Shown here: piece after piece, positions 6,196-14,587 of the stretch
Numbering within the stretch: the first letter of the stretch is position 1
Layout: the number at the start of each line of letters is the position of its first letter
Source of the DNA: CAYLLE01 sp964384485
Lineage (GTDB): Bacteria > Spirochaetota > Spirochaetia > CAYLLE01
Reading direction: 5' to 3'
Assembly: GCA_964384485.1 (NCBI GenBank)
Contig: CAYLLE010000091.1
Coordinates: 1 to 15,137 of the forward strand
DNA length: 15,137 nt
Translations under genes and position numbers: made by a program
The notes under the pieces: model-generated
Databases searched by the model: none
What the model was told of the DNA's origin: nothing
Seen by the model: only the letters and a program-made list of their open reading frames with translations

Positions 6196-7671
6196 ATGAA
6201 AACACCGAACATTATTGTCATCATGGCGGACCAGCTTAAAGCGTCCGCCCTCCGATTATACGGCAACGAAGCATGCCCTACCCCGGCCCTGGAACGGCTT
6301 GCCCGGGATGGTGTGAAATACGAGAACGCCTTTACGCCGCACCCCCTTTGTGTACCCGCCCGTGTTTCATTCTGGACCGGAAGATACCCTCACCAAACCG
6401 GATGCCGCAGGAACCAAACCCTGATGCCTGATGACACCTGGCACCCGTTCCGTGTCTGGAAAGAGCGGGGCTACCATTGCGGACTCATCGGGAAAAATCA
6501 CTGCTTTCAACAGAAAGACTACGAGACGGTGTTCGACACCTGGCTGGAAATGGATCACAGCGGACTCGCGGATAACGGCTGGAAAAAGGGAGACTGGTGT
6601 ACGGATCCCTCACCCCTTAGAACGATGCATAGAGAAGCGGACAAACTTCTTACCGGTCCGGACCGGCACCTGAAGTTCTATGTTCCCGACTGTAAACCGG
6701 AAGCCCATTCCACCGGACTTGCCGGAGCACAAGCGTGCGATTTCATCGAACAGCACGGGGATGAACCGTTCGCCCTCTGGGTAAGCTTTCCCGCCCCCCA
6801 CGAACCATACATCGTCCCGAAGCGGTACTACGACCTGATTGATCCAGCCGAAGTCGAGATACCGCCGTTTAATCCGGTCGAGTTGAAGGACGCGCCAAGA
6901 CGGACCCGTTTTCTGTATCGGATGCTGAACGCGGAGGGGAGAAGGGACGATTTAAAGAACACGGTCCGGACCTACCTCGCGAATATCCTCTTTATCGATG
7001 AAATGGTCGGGAAAATACTCGACTCCCTGGAAAAGGAAGGTCTTCGGGAAAAAACGCTTGTAGTCTTCTGCTCGGATCACGGAGATTTTTCGGGGGAGCA
7101 CAACATGACGGTTAAGGGCGGATCCTTCTACGACTGCCTTACCCGGGTTCCCCTTGTTCTTTCACTTCCCGGAACAATACCGGAAGGAAAAACCGAACCC
7201 GGTATGGTGAACCTGGTGGATGTAATTCCCACCGTATTCACCATTACCGACGGTATTGCTCCGCCTGCTGCCGCCGGAATCCCCCTTCCAGTGTGTACGG
7301 ATACCCCATCCCGGGACGCTGTTTTCAGCGAGTACGGCGCGGGAATGGAACTGCTCCCGGCTGAAGCGGAAGAACAAGTTCTGGGGAAATACACCGGGAT
7401 GGACGCGGTTATGGCCACACTCCAATGGCGGGAAGCCGAAGGCAGACGGAAGATGATCCGGACCGGGAAATGGAAATACACCTGCGACCCCATGGACCCG
7501 GCGGATGAGCTGTATGATATGCGAAACGATCCGCTGGAACGGTGTAATCTTGCGGGGAAAAGTGAATACCGGGAAATTATACTCGAAATGCGTTCCCGAC
7601 TTCTGGAGTGGGCGCTCCATACCGAGGATCCCGTTCCGGTACCCCTCCCGGCCCCAGACCTGCACTATTAG
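6196..7671 (+). CDS. Formylglycine-dependent type I sulfatase, cytoplasmic
   Basis: 491 residues of the alkaline-phosphatase-like sulfatase family. The signature C-x-P-x-R is present as C52-V-P-A-R56 in PLCVPARVSFWTGRYPHQTG. C52 must be converted to formylglycine by a maturation enzyme (FGE or anSME) not in this window. Metal and sulfate ligands are visible: D12 (VIMADQLKA), K100 and H102 (GLIGKNHC), D294-H295 (CSDHGD) and K307 (MTVKGGSFYD). There is no signal peptide, unlike many exported sulfatases, so it would act in the cytoplasm after uptake of sulfated sugars. The gene starts 14 nt after the GH3 stop with only a weak ribosome site, consistent with an operon. Substrate specificity (choline sulfate, sugar O-sulfate, other) is not determinable here; pairing with GH3 favours a sugar sulfate. 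Confidence 0.9.
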   Translation: MKTPNIIVIMADQLKASALRLYGNEACPTPALERLARDGVKYENAFTPHPLCVPARVSFWTGRYPHQTGCRRNQTLMPDDTWHPFRVWKERGYHCGLIGKNHCFQQKDYETVFDTWLEMDHSGLADNGWKKGDWCTDPSPLRTMHREADKLLTGPDRHLKFYVPDCKPEAHSTGLAGAQACDFIEQHGDEPFALWVSFPAPHEPYIVPKRYYDLIDPAEVEIPPFNPVELKDAPRRTRFLYRMLNAEGRRDDLKNTVRTYLANILFIDEMVGKILDSLEKEGLREKTLVVFCSDHGDFSGEHNMTVKGGSFYDCLTRVPLVLSLPGTIPEGKTEPGMVNLVDVIPTVFTITDGIAPPAAAGIPLPVCTDTPSRDAVFSEYGAGMELLPAEAEEQVLGKYTGMDAVMATLQWREAEGRRKMIRTGKWKYTCDPMDPADELYDMRNDPLERCNLAGKSEYREIILEMRSRLLEWALHTEDPVPVPLPAPDLHY

Positions 7672-7701
7672 ACCGAAACGGATCGGCGATTACTGGTTCA
7701 A

Positions 7702-8088
7702 TCAGAATAAACCTTGACCATTAGATTGTTGTATTTTTTTATTATATTTTCTAATACCGAATCGTGAGCTGTACAGATTGCCACTGATTTTTGTTATGCC
7801 TGCGATATTGAGGTAGTGTTTGGGTCTGTAGCGGATAGAGTTGACAGAGAAGCGGACGCCCTTTTTTCTTAGAAAGAGTGTGCCTTGGTCAAGAGCTACT
7901 TCTTTGAAGAAATAAGCACGGGTCTGTTTGATCCATTTATCAAGGTATTGCCTGGGGATAGTGCCAAGGGGGACGATGCGGTCTTTTCTGCCTTTGGCTT
8001 CCCTGATGAGAATTTCATTTAAAGAGAAGTCAACGTCTTCTACATTAAGGCGTACCATTTCACAAGGATATAATATGATTCTGGACAT
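7702..8088 (-). pseudogene. Degenerate tyrosine recombinase (XerC/D-type integrase) fragment
   Basis: A 128-codon - strand frame whose middle is a clear phage-integrase catalytic domain: EMVRLNVEDVDFSLNEILIR, then EAKGRKDRIVPLG carrying the beta-hairpin lysine, then LFLRKKGVRFSVNSIRYRPK and YLNIAGITKIS. The first catalytic arginine is lost: where G-x-R-x-x-E is expected the sequence reads LYPCEM, and a stop lies three codons before the ATG. The HxxR box and nucleophilic tyrosine are absent; after AGITKIS the reading degenerates (GNLYSSRFGIRKYNKK). In another frame of the same stretch a protein-like AHDSVLENIIKKYNNLMVKV ends near 7700, so a foreign segment may have been joined here. It is dead as a recombinase. 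Confidence 0.75.
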
Positions 8089-8394
8089 TACCCAGTATCA
8101 GTTTTAACTGAACCGGGAATTACGGATCTCCTGAAAGCGATTAACGGGTTATCACTCCTGATTCAGAAATTCCTTTCACTACCTACTATCTTTCTACACC
8201 CATAGGGTTACGGGTTCTCTCCCAATCCCTGTATCTAATGCTCAGTTTCTCGTTCACCTCATCCATTAAAATACCTGATTTTTCCCATGTTCATCCATTC
8301 TTTTCTTTCTTTTCCGCTTCGCTCGCAGAAGCCGCTCACCGAAAGCGTGAGAAATTGAAAGGGATAAGTTCTTACTGCGGCTATGTCAGCCAGT
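8089..8394. other. Stretch without a supported gene
   Basis: This holds one arm of the dispersed repeat at 8110-8125 (GAACCGGGAATTACGG) and pyrimidine-rich DNA. On the - strand a 25-codon frame from the ATG at about 8265 (MDEVNEKLSIRYRDWERTRN and a short tail) is protein-like but has no ribosome site or recognisable homology. I see no RNA gene and no convincing terminator. Confidence 0.5.
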
Positions 8395-8802
8395 CCCTTT
8401 TTTTGGCGGGGCATCGTGAACGAACTGATCGGACAGCAGAGGGTCTACCAGGACGCCGATCATTACAACGTCCTCCGCTTCACCGAATCGGGACGGCGTG
8501 TGCTCTTCAGGGAGGATCAGTTTTTTATAATTGAGACCAGCGCCGTCGATAAGCCCTTCTTCAACCAGCTGAAAAAGCTCCGCACCGAAATCGCCCGGGA
8601 GAAGGGACTTCCGCCATACATGGTGTTCTCGGATAAAACCTTATCGGAGATGGTACGAATCAAACCGGAAACAAACGAAGAGCTCCTCGCCGTGTCCGGC
8701 GTGGGGGAGTAAAAGCTTGAAGTGTACGGTACGCGGTTTCTGGCGGCGATACGGGAGTATGGTGGAGGGGGAGGAATAATTACTGGCGAGAACCGCGATT
8801 AA
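8383..8802 (+). pseudogene. recQ: C-terminal remnant of recQ helicase (RQC end and HRDC) with an internal stop
   Basis: From about 8398 the frame reads FFWRGIVNELIGQQRVYQDA and HYNVLRFTESGRRVL, the end of the RecQ winged-helix (RQC) domain. It continues with FNQLKKLRTEIAREKGLPPY, MVFSDKTLSEMVRIKP and LLAVSGVGE, a canonical HRDC domain. A TAA at 8710-8712 interrupts it at the G-V-G-E-x-K-L-E position, after which the same frame continues correctly with KLEVYGTRFLAAIREYG to the TAA at 8800-8802. A single C-to-T change of a CAA glutamine codon would explain the stop. The helicase and zinc-binding parts are entirely missing; the upstream DNA is unrelated. It is a relic, so a working RecQ, if any, must be elsewhere. 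Confidence 0.8.
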
Positions 8803-8901
8803 CCGTTACAATTTTCAAATATTGTTTTTAATCTATCAGCAAGGCTTCTTTTAAACGGATCAAAAAACAATCCGCCCTGGTACGGTATTCAATATCTAGT
8901 C
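8803..8901. other. Short intergenic stretch between convergent ends
   Basis: AT-rich, between the recQ relic and the 3' end of the GIY-YIG gene. The only structure I see is a weak hairpin CGGAT-N9-ATCCG near 8857-8875; without a following T-run in either direction it is not a good terminator. Confidence 0.3.
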
Positions 8902-9594
8902 TTAAAAACTATACTTTATCGGATTGGCGGCGCCTTTTTTCCTGTATTTATCGAGTACCCGTTTCCGCTTGTACATGTTCTTTATCAATTCATCTGCCTC
9001 TTTCCCCACAAACCCGTACCGTTCGGCTCTATCCTCATGAAATTCAGGGAAATTTTCAATTGCAACCTTCCATTCAGCAGCTTCAAAGACACCGACAATC
9101 ATTCCCTGGATAACGGCAAGTACATATTCCGCCTTTTCTGCTTTCGCCAGTTTAACCTTCCACGCAAAACGAGTGGCGTCGTAAATACTCCGCTCAACCA
9201 CCGTTTTATTGATGGTAATCATTAATACCTTATGCTGAAAATCCGCCTCTTCGGCAGCGTACTTGTTCATGATTTCGATTGCATTCATCGGTCCGTAATC
9301 GTTGCTACCGGTCCCTCCCATGACATTGGCTGCACTGGGAAACGCATCGATCAAAGCAGCTTCAACCTCGAAGGCAACGGCTTCACTCATACCGTGACGG
9401 TGAATAACATGGATGACATCGAGACCGACGGCAAGGATTTCACGGATGGTTTGAAGCCGTTCGTTTACTTCATCCAGTTCATCTTCCGACAGCGCGCAGC
9501 GCATATGATTGAACACGCGATTCCCCTTTCCTTTTCCAATGTAAAATGTCTCGCCGTTCCGGGGATCGATTAGTCTGTAAACATAGTATTTCAA
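8902..9594 (-). CDS. COG3680-type GIY-YIG nuclease (LEM-3-like)
   Basis: 230 residues as drawn from the TTG at 9594. The N-terminal GIY-YIG domain has YYVYRLIDPRNGETFYIGKG (the two signature tyrosine strands), GNRVFNH with the catalytic arginine, and FEVEAALIDAF with the metal-binding glutamate. The C-terminal half, around SIYDATRFAWKVKLAKAEKA and NPIKYSF, is typical of the COG3680 family. Homology seems to extend upstream of the TTG: the same frame encodes ITEFPREVIDEL before KYYVY but has no ATG, only an ATT 7 nt after GAGG, and is closed by TGA. An ATG at 9659, 7 nt after the DUF499 stop, leads into FEDILLPTLPNFP and would join this frame with one extra base in the G4/C4 run at 9612-9615. 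So the true start is 9594, the rare ATT, or 9659 with a frameshift. It is last in the defence-like operon; a DNA-cleaving role is inferred. Confidence 0.82.
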   Translation of the reverse strand: MKYYVYRLIDPRNGETFYIGKGKGNRVFNHMRCALSEDELDEVNERLQTIREILAVGLDVIHVIHRHGMSEAVAFEVEAALIDAFPSAANVMGGTGSNDYGPMNAIEIMNKYAAEEADFQHKVLMITINKTVVERSIYDATRFAWKVKLAKAEKAEYVLAVIQGMIVGVFEAAEWKVAIENFPEFHEDRAERYGFVGKEADELIKNMYKRKRVLDKYRKKGAANPIKYSF

Positions 9595-9666
9595 TTCATC
9601 GATTACTTCCCGGGGAAATTCGGTAATGTTGGTAATAGGATATCCTCAAATTGTTTCATGACTGCA

Positions 9667-12600
9667 TCACTCTTCCTCGAATCCGTGATCTATTTTGAGG
9701 GTATTACAATTTTCCATGACAATTTTTCTAATATCCTCGGGGATTCCCTCTTCCACAGAAATGTCAATATCTAATTTTAAAACAACTTCGGAGCCGACCA
9801 AACCGGAGAGGTGCTGAATGACCTCCTCGCTCAGCTTTCCAATCTCTTTATTCGGCATTAAGGGATCGAGCTGCACGGTCCCCCAAAAGCGTTTATAGGC
9901 TTTTACTTGAGTATCCGGTTTAGTACTTCCTGTTGGTACGCCCTTCCCGTCATCCCCCGCCGGAGTTTCAGGGTTTTGTCCCTGTCCTTCCGGCTTCGTC
10001 TCTTCATCTAACTGTTTTTGCGCGATATCGGGTTTTACAATTACAGTGTTTTCATTGACAACAGGATAAATAACCTGCCCGGCCTTCAACCCTTTATATC
10101 TTTGCTTATCAGCATCCCAGGCCTCGGCATAGGCAAAACTGTCGTGTTTCCATGTTATTAATTGAACACCGTCCGCCACCGCCTTCAGTAACACTCCGGC
10201 ATTCTTCAAGCGCGGCAGATACGTATACTGAAAAAAATCATCCTGTATCTGTTTTAATAATATATGGTTTCCACGCCAAAGGGGAACCTTGTCTATTTCT
10301 ATACGCAGACTGACGCCGCCGAACTGGGCTACCAATTGGCCGTCATTTTTAAGACGGGCAGCGGCCCGGACCGCTAAAGGTTCATTTCCCTGCAGCCGTG
10401 CTGCCGTCCACCTTACCGGGTCTTTCGGTTCGGATTGATACGGATAGATCAGCCAGCAAAATGATTCTACCAGTCGTATCGAAATTGAGTCGTCTTCATG
10501 TTTCCGCTGCTCCTCACCCTGTCGTATCTGTAAAACACTTAAATTAAGGGTTTCTTTATCGTTGAGTATCGACTGCCATGCAAGATATTTACGGACCGAA
10601 GTGTTCAATTCTTTTAACCTCGTTTCATCGGCAGCTAAAAATACAATAGTGTTTTTAAAATACCGTGCCCCGGTTCCGCGGTTTTCAAGAATTTCTTTCG
10701 CATGACTAATTGCCGGCGAATTATCGTCATTTTTTAAATGTGTTTTTTCAGGATGAATAACTACGAGCCTGGCAGACGGTTCATCGGCAATATCAGCACC
10801 GCCGTTGGGCATGCAGTGGATTTTCTCAAAATCTCCTTTGCCGGCAATATTTATAGAAACACGATTACGGATTTCTTCCCACACATCGTACGTGTCTATT
10901 TCGCCTGCACGGTCTTCCGCCAGTTTCCGGACCGTCGGCTGGGTGGAATACCAAAATCTTTTATTATCGACATATAAGAACGTAGCATTATCCGACAGCC
11001 GCCTTAACGCATCGCCGAAGGTTGCCGGGTATTCCCCAGGCTGGACGCATCCCAACTTGATCTCTTTCTCTTCGATACCTTTCTGCCCGATCTGCTGCAG
11101 CGGCGCCGACCCCATATAAATCGCTCGCGCGACTCGGCGGCTCGCGGAATATTTACCCAGATTCGTGTTTTCATCGTCTAGTTTTCTCGGCAGGGAGTAT
11201 TCGCCGTCTACATCCTTGTCTATCACCGGCTTCCAATTGTCCGTTAAGTACCTGGTAAGCTCGCTCTTCACGTCGGGATCATCGATTGGGATGGTCCCGG
11301 ATAGAATCATCAGACTTCTATCGTCTTTCGACCAGAGCGAATAGATGACCGATGCCATCAACCGGAGCACTCCTCTGGTCCGCTGAAAGCGGTCGAGACT
11401 TGACCACGTACTGTACAGCTTTTCGAAAAGATCGGGATGGATGGGATACGCCCGTTCAAGTCTGCGGCGGTAATCCGCCTCTTTGCACTCTGCCGGGAAT
11501 TCAGCTGCCTGCCCCTGGTATAAATCTGAAAAGGCACGAACTACCGCTTCCAGTGCTTTGTACTCTATTCCGGTCTGCTGAAACAAACGCTTACGGACGA
11601 TCTCAAACCCCTCTTCGGCTGTCGCGGGCGCCCAGGAATGATGGACCCTGCCTATCGCGTTTTTTAATCTGTTGAGGGACTCCTGCCCTCCTTCGCCGCC
11701 TATCTCATTGTCTGATGCGGGAACACTGACAACTAGAAGCGCACCGGCGGCATTTTTTACCGATTCGCTCAATGTTTGGGCGAATGTAAACTGGGTGTCG
11801 AAAGTCCCCGCGGGAAGATCATTTACCGTATAAAAACCCCTGGCATAGGCAACCCACTCATCAATAAGGATGAGACAGGGGGCGTATTTTTCGAACAATA
11901 CTTTCAATGCGTCCCCGGGATTTGTAGAGCTCCGGTCGGACTCAGCGATAAACTCATAAGCATCTTTACCGCCCAGTTGATACGCGATCTCTCCCCATAA
12001 GGTATTTACAACGGTCCCGTCATTTTTAATATCCTGTTTACCCGGCGGGATTTTGTTTCCCACAATGACAACTCGGTTTACATTTCCAGGAACAGAGAGT
12101 TTTTTCTCGGTTAACAGCGCATCGATACCTATAAGCTTATTGGGTGAAACCCCGGAAAAAAGATGATAAAGAGCTAGCATGGAGTGGGTTTTTCCGCCTC
12201 CGAAATTCGTCTGAAGCTCAATAACCGGCTCACCGCCTTTTCCGGAAAGCCTTTTCAATGCATTTTCGATTAAATCGTTTAGGCCGTTCGTTAAAAAGGT
12301 GCGCTGATAAAAATCGACCGGGTCGAGGTATTCGCTGGAACCGCGGCCTAAAAAAACTTCCCACAAATCGGCGGCAAATTCCGCCTGATTGTAGCTGCCG
12401 TTAGCTACATCGGGGTGAGGCGTTATTACCTCGCGCCATGGCTTAAGCCCCGAAGCTGTTTCGCTTTTAATCTTTACCGTTACCTTTTTACGGGCTTCTT
12501 TCCGGGCTTGTTCGTTAAAGCGGATTCTAAGCAGCTCCTGTTTTTCCTGTCCTATACGGGAAGATTCTGGAGAGCTGATTGCCTGCAGCAGCAGGTCGAC

Positions 12601-12948
12601 GTTATCGAAAACTCGGTACGCGTCTTCTGTGGAAAATGTCTGCTGATGCGCCCAGTTGTTCCGCTGGTCTTTCAGTGCAAAGACTATATTTTTTTCGCTC
12701 TTTCCGAGTACTTTCGAAAATACATCGAACCATTTAACCTGCATTATCGTAAGCAGTGTGTGAATGTCCCAGTTTTTCGAATCATTGGTAAGAAACCGGT
12801 CGGACTTGCCGCCGTCAAAGATCTCTTCCACCTCTTGATACCAGGAATCTTTATACTTTGCTTTCATCTCCCGAAGGACAAACGGCTCGAGTTCCTGTTT
12901 TAACACATCCAACGCCCTGCCGACCCGCTCATAATTACTCAGCGCCAT
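9667..12948 (-). CDS. Swt1-type HEPN / DUF499 P-loop ATPase
   Basis: 1093 residues. The N-terminal domain (about 1-125) matches the Swt1-family HEPN domain, with the RNase-type R-x4-H motif at R96-NNWA-H101 in LKDQRNNWAHQQTF. A linker leads to the DUF499 (COG1483) AAA-like ATPase, with Walker A FGGGKT (249-254) in ELQTNFGGGKTHSM and Walker B LILIDEW (359-365). A low-complexity Gly/Pro/Thr linker (about 960-1000) precedes the C-terminal module FWGTVQLDP...LSEEVIQHLSGLVG. DUF499 ATPases are known neighbours of DUF1156 DNA methylases in defence islands; the biochemistry is not settled. ATG at 12948 with AGGGGAGGG just upstream, overlapping the PIN gene by 14 nt, so translationally coupled. It probably supplies the motor or sensor of the system, and the HEPN motif could add RNA cleavage. 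Confidence 0.88.
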   Translation of the reverse strand: MALSNYERVGRALDVLKQELEPFVLREMKAKYKDSWYQEVEEIFDGGKSDRFLTNDSKNWDIHTLLTIMQVKWFDVFSKVLGKSEKNIVFALKDQRNNWAHQQTFSTEDAYRVFDNVDLLLQAISSPESSRIGQEKQELLRIRFNEQARKEARKKVTVKIKSETASGLKPWREVITPHPDVANGSYNQAEFAADLWEVFLGRGSSEYLDPVDFYQRTFLTNGLNDLIENALKRLSGKGGEPVIELQTNFGGGKTHSMLALYHLFSGVSPNKLIGIDALLTEKKLSVPGNVNRVVIVGNKIPPGKQDIKNDGTVVNTLWGEIAYQLGGKDAYEFIAESDRSSTNPGDALKVLFEKYAPCLILIDEWVAYARGFYTVNDLPAGTFDTQFTFAQTLSESVKNAAGALLVVSVPASDNEIGGEGGQESLNRLKNAIGRVHHSWAPATAEEGFEIVRKRLFQQTGIEYKALEAVVRAFSDLYQGQAAEFPAECKEADYRRRLERAYPIHPDLFEKLYSTWSSLDRFQRTRGVLRLMASVIYSLWSKDDRSLMILSGTIPIDDPDVKSELTRYLTDNWKPVIDKDVDGEYSLPRKLDDENTNLGKYSASRRVARAIYMGSAPLQQIGQKGIEEKEIKLGCVQPGEYPATFGDALRRLSDNATFLYVDNKRFWYSTQPTVRKLAEDRAGEIDTYDVWEEIRNRVSINIAGKGDFEKIHCMPNGGADIADEPSARLVVIHPEKTHLKNDDNSPAISHAKEILENRGTGARYFKNTIVFLAADETRLKELNTSVRKYLAWQSILNDKETLNLSVLQIRQGEEQRKHEDDSISIRLVESFCWLIYPYQSEPKDPVRWTAARLQGNEPLAVRAAARLKNDGQLVAQFGGVSLRIEIDKVPLWRGNHILLKQIQDDFFQYTYLPRLKNAGVLLKAVADGVQLITWKHDSFAYAEAWDADKQRYKGLKAGQVIYPVVNENTVIVKPDIAQKQLDEETKPEGQGQNPETPAGDDGKGVPTGSTKPDTQVKAYKRFWGTVQLDPLMPNKEIGKLSEEVIQHLSGLVGSEVVLKLDIDISVEEGIPEDIRKIVMENCNTLKIDHGFEEE

Positions 12949-13453
12949 GGTCCCTCCCCTCCGGTGTTTTTTTTTCCACTTCTCGTATAAAATCCTTCAA
13001 TACCTCTGCTGTCAATTGCGGATTTATTTCCGTCATCCTTATTGCAATGGTAATCGCTCTGGTTCGCGAAATTGCTTTCCGCTCTATAAGCATAATTAAT
13101 AACCGAAAACTTCTTACAACCTTTACTTGAGCTTTACGGCATTCCCTACCTAATTTTTTATCATTAGTTGCACAAATCCATTTGTTTGCCCTTGCTATCT
13201 GAAAGCACACTGTGTCCTGAAAAGAACAACCTTTCAATTTTTTCTGACTTATTTCTATCAATTCTAATGGTGTTTCCATTAACATGAGTCCATTTTCTTC
13301 CGCTGCGCTTTCATTTAATCCATCCACCTCACTCAAAATCAAATCCGGCACGACAAGGTTGAATTCCTTTGACAATAAGTGTAGCAGTTCTTTTTCAACT
13401 TTTACAAGATCAATCAAAATGTTTGCATCGAATACGATTGTCTGTTTTACCAT
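12935..13453 (-). CDS. PIN-domain nuclease paired with the XRE/ImmA regulator
   Basis: 172 residues from the ATG at 13453, which I choose because it forms a TAATG stop-start overlap with the upstream gene; a TTG six codons earlier is possible. PIN acidic residues are present: D9 (TIVFDANILIDLV), E42 (LILSEVDG), D80 (SFQDTVCFQIARA) and D98 (ICATNDKKLGREC). The C-terminus (ISRTRAITIAIRMTEINPQL, then TAEVLKDFIREVEKK) resembles the tail of PIN proteins of the DUF3368/COG2405 kind. A ribonuclease toxin role is inferred from the family and from coupling to a helix-turn-helix partner. Its 3' end overlaps the DUF499 start by 14 nt, so toxin and ATPase are made from one message. Confidence 0.82.
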   Translation of the reverse strand: MVKQTIVFDANILIDLVKVEKELLHLLSKEFNLVVPDLILSEVDGLNESAAEENGLMLMETPLELIEISQKKLKGCSFQDTVCFQIARANKWICATNDKKLGRECRKAQVKVVRSFRLLIMLIERKAISRTRAITIAIRMTEINPQLTAEVLKDFIREVEKKTPEGRDHGAE

Positions 13454-14577
13454 TACACTATTACGGTCCAACTTTTAATAAGCGCTCTCATATCCTCTGA
13501 TGATAAGTGTAATATTTCTGCTGCTCTGCTAAAACTTATTTCTTCTTGTTCATATGCTTCTCTAACAAGTCTTTTCAGTTTATCTTCAACAAAATCATAC
13601 TGGGATAACTTCTCCGGTTCATTTTTCTCTTCCTCTTCAATCGGATACGGTTCATAGTGGTTTTTCAAAGAAATTCCGTATCGATCTTTTATCCCCACGG
13701 CAAATTGGGAATATAGTTTTCCGGGAATATGATCATACTGTTCTATCAACCTATATAATACGGTTTTATAACTCACCTTGAACTTCCTTTTTACATGTAG
13801 AACAGTATCTATCCAATTAAGTCCTTTTGAATCTACCAGTTCTTTTTGAAAGCCAACAGGAGGCAGTAAGAAATATCCTGCAAACATATTAGCTTCCTTT
13901 TCTTGCTGTACTATTTCTTCAAGCTCATTCGAAACAAAAGATGACTTGTGCAACAGTATATGACCTAGTTCATGAGCAACGGTAAAAATCTGTCGTTCAA
14001 TAGTAATACCATTATCAGTATTAACAATAATAGCCGGACCGCCGTCTTGTATTCCAACGGAAAATCCAAAGAAATTCTTTAATTTTGATTCTTTCAAAAA
14101 AAATCGGATTTGATATTTTTCGAGAAGTCCTATTATGTCATTTATCGGTTCATCATTTTTAATTTGTAAAAATTCTCTGAATTCCTCCGCGGCTTTTTTT
14201 GGATCTACAGTTCTCACTTTTAAGGGTCGTGGTTCCGGATACTGTAAGATTGATGCAAGCTCATTGTAATCTTTAAGCCATCGATGTACATCGTAGATGA
14301 GTTGCTCCCGAATATTTTCTTCGGTCTTCGATAAGGTCTTGTTCGAACGAAAACGTAAAGATTTAAATCTTGGGGGATCAGCTAACAGATCGTTTATATC
14401 GACATTCAGTTCTTTAGATAATTTAGCCAAAGTCGATGATTTTGGCTGTGATTTCCCATGCTCTAAATTACTATATGCCTGTCTGCTTACACCTATTTTA
14501 GTAGACAGATCTTCCATATTTATATTCTTTAACCTTCGAATACGAAATAAATTTTGCGGCAAATGTTCAACACCCAT
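13453..14577 (-). CDS. XRE helix-turn-helix / ImmA-IrrE metallopeptidase regulator (antitoxin-like)
   Basis: 374 residues. An XRE helix-turn-helix (about 10-63, NLFRIRRLKNINMEDLSTKI followed by GVSRQAYSNLEHGKSQP) is fused to an ImmA/IrrE (DUF955) zinc peptidase. The zinc site H202-E-L-G-H206 lies in TVAHELGHILLH, and the third ligand is E228 in KEANMFAGYFLLPP. The C-terminal tail (ISFSRAAEILHLSSEDMRAL) looks like a second small helix-turn-helix. Such proteins repress their own operon and are relieved by proteolysis or a signal; in COG2856 pairs they act as antitoxins. The ATG at 14577 has GGAG 6 nt before it and a palindromic operator upstream. The stop is fused to the PIN start (TAATG), so the two form a bicistronic module inside the DUF1156-DUF499 locus. 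What it proteolyses is unknown. Confidence 0.88.
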   Translation of the reverse strand: MGVEHLPQNLFRIRRLKNINMEDLSTKIGVSRQAYSNLEHGKSQPKSSTLAKLSKELNVDINDLLADPPRFKSLRFRSNKTLSKTEENIREQLIYDVHRWLKDYNELASILQYPEPRPLKVRTVDPKKAAEEFREFLQIKNDEPINDIIGLLEKYQIRFFLKESKLKNFFGFSVGIQDGGPAIIVNTDNGITIERQIFTVAHELGHILLHKSSFVSNELEEIVQQEKEANMFAGYFLLPPVGFQKELVDSKGLNWIDTVLHVKRKFKVSYKTVLYRLIEQYDHIPGKLYSQFAVGIKDRYGISLKNHYEPYPIEEEEKNEPEKLSQYDFVEDKLKRLVREAYEQEEISFSRAAEILHLSSEDMRALIKSWTVIV

Positions 14578-14587
14578 ATTTTTCTCC

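Noticed and set aside
7676..7745. Rho-independent terminator after the sulfatase
   Set aside because: A T7 run exists at 7734-7740, but the only preceding inverted repeat (CAATC/GATTG) is 5 bp with a long loop.
8188..8265. 25-codon - strand microprotein
   Set aside because: Plausible composition but no ribosome site, promoter or homology.
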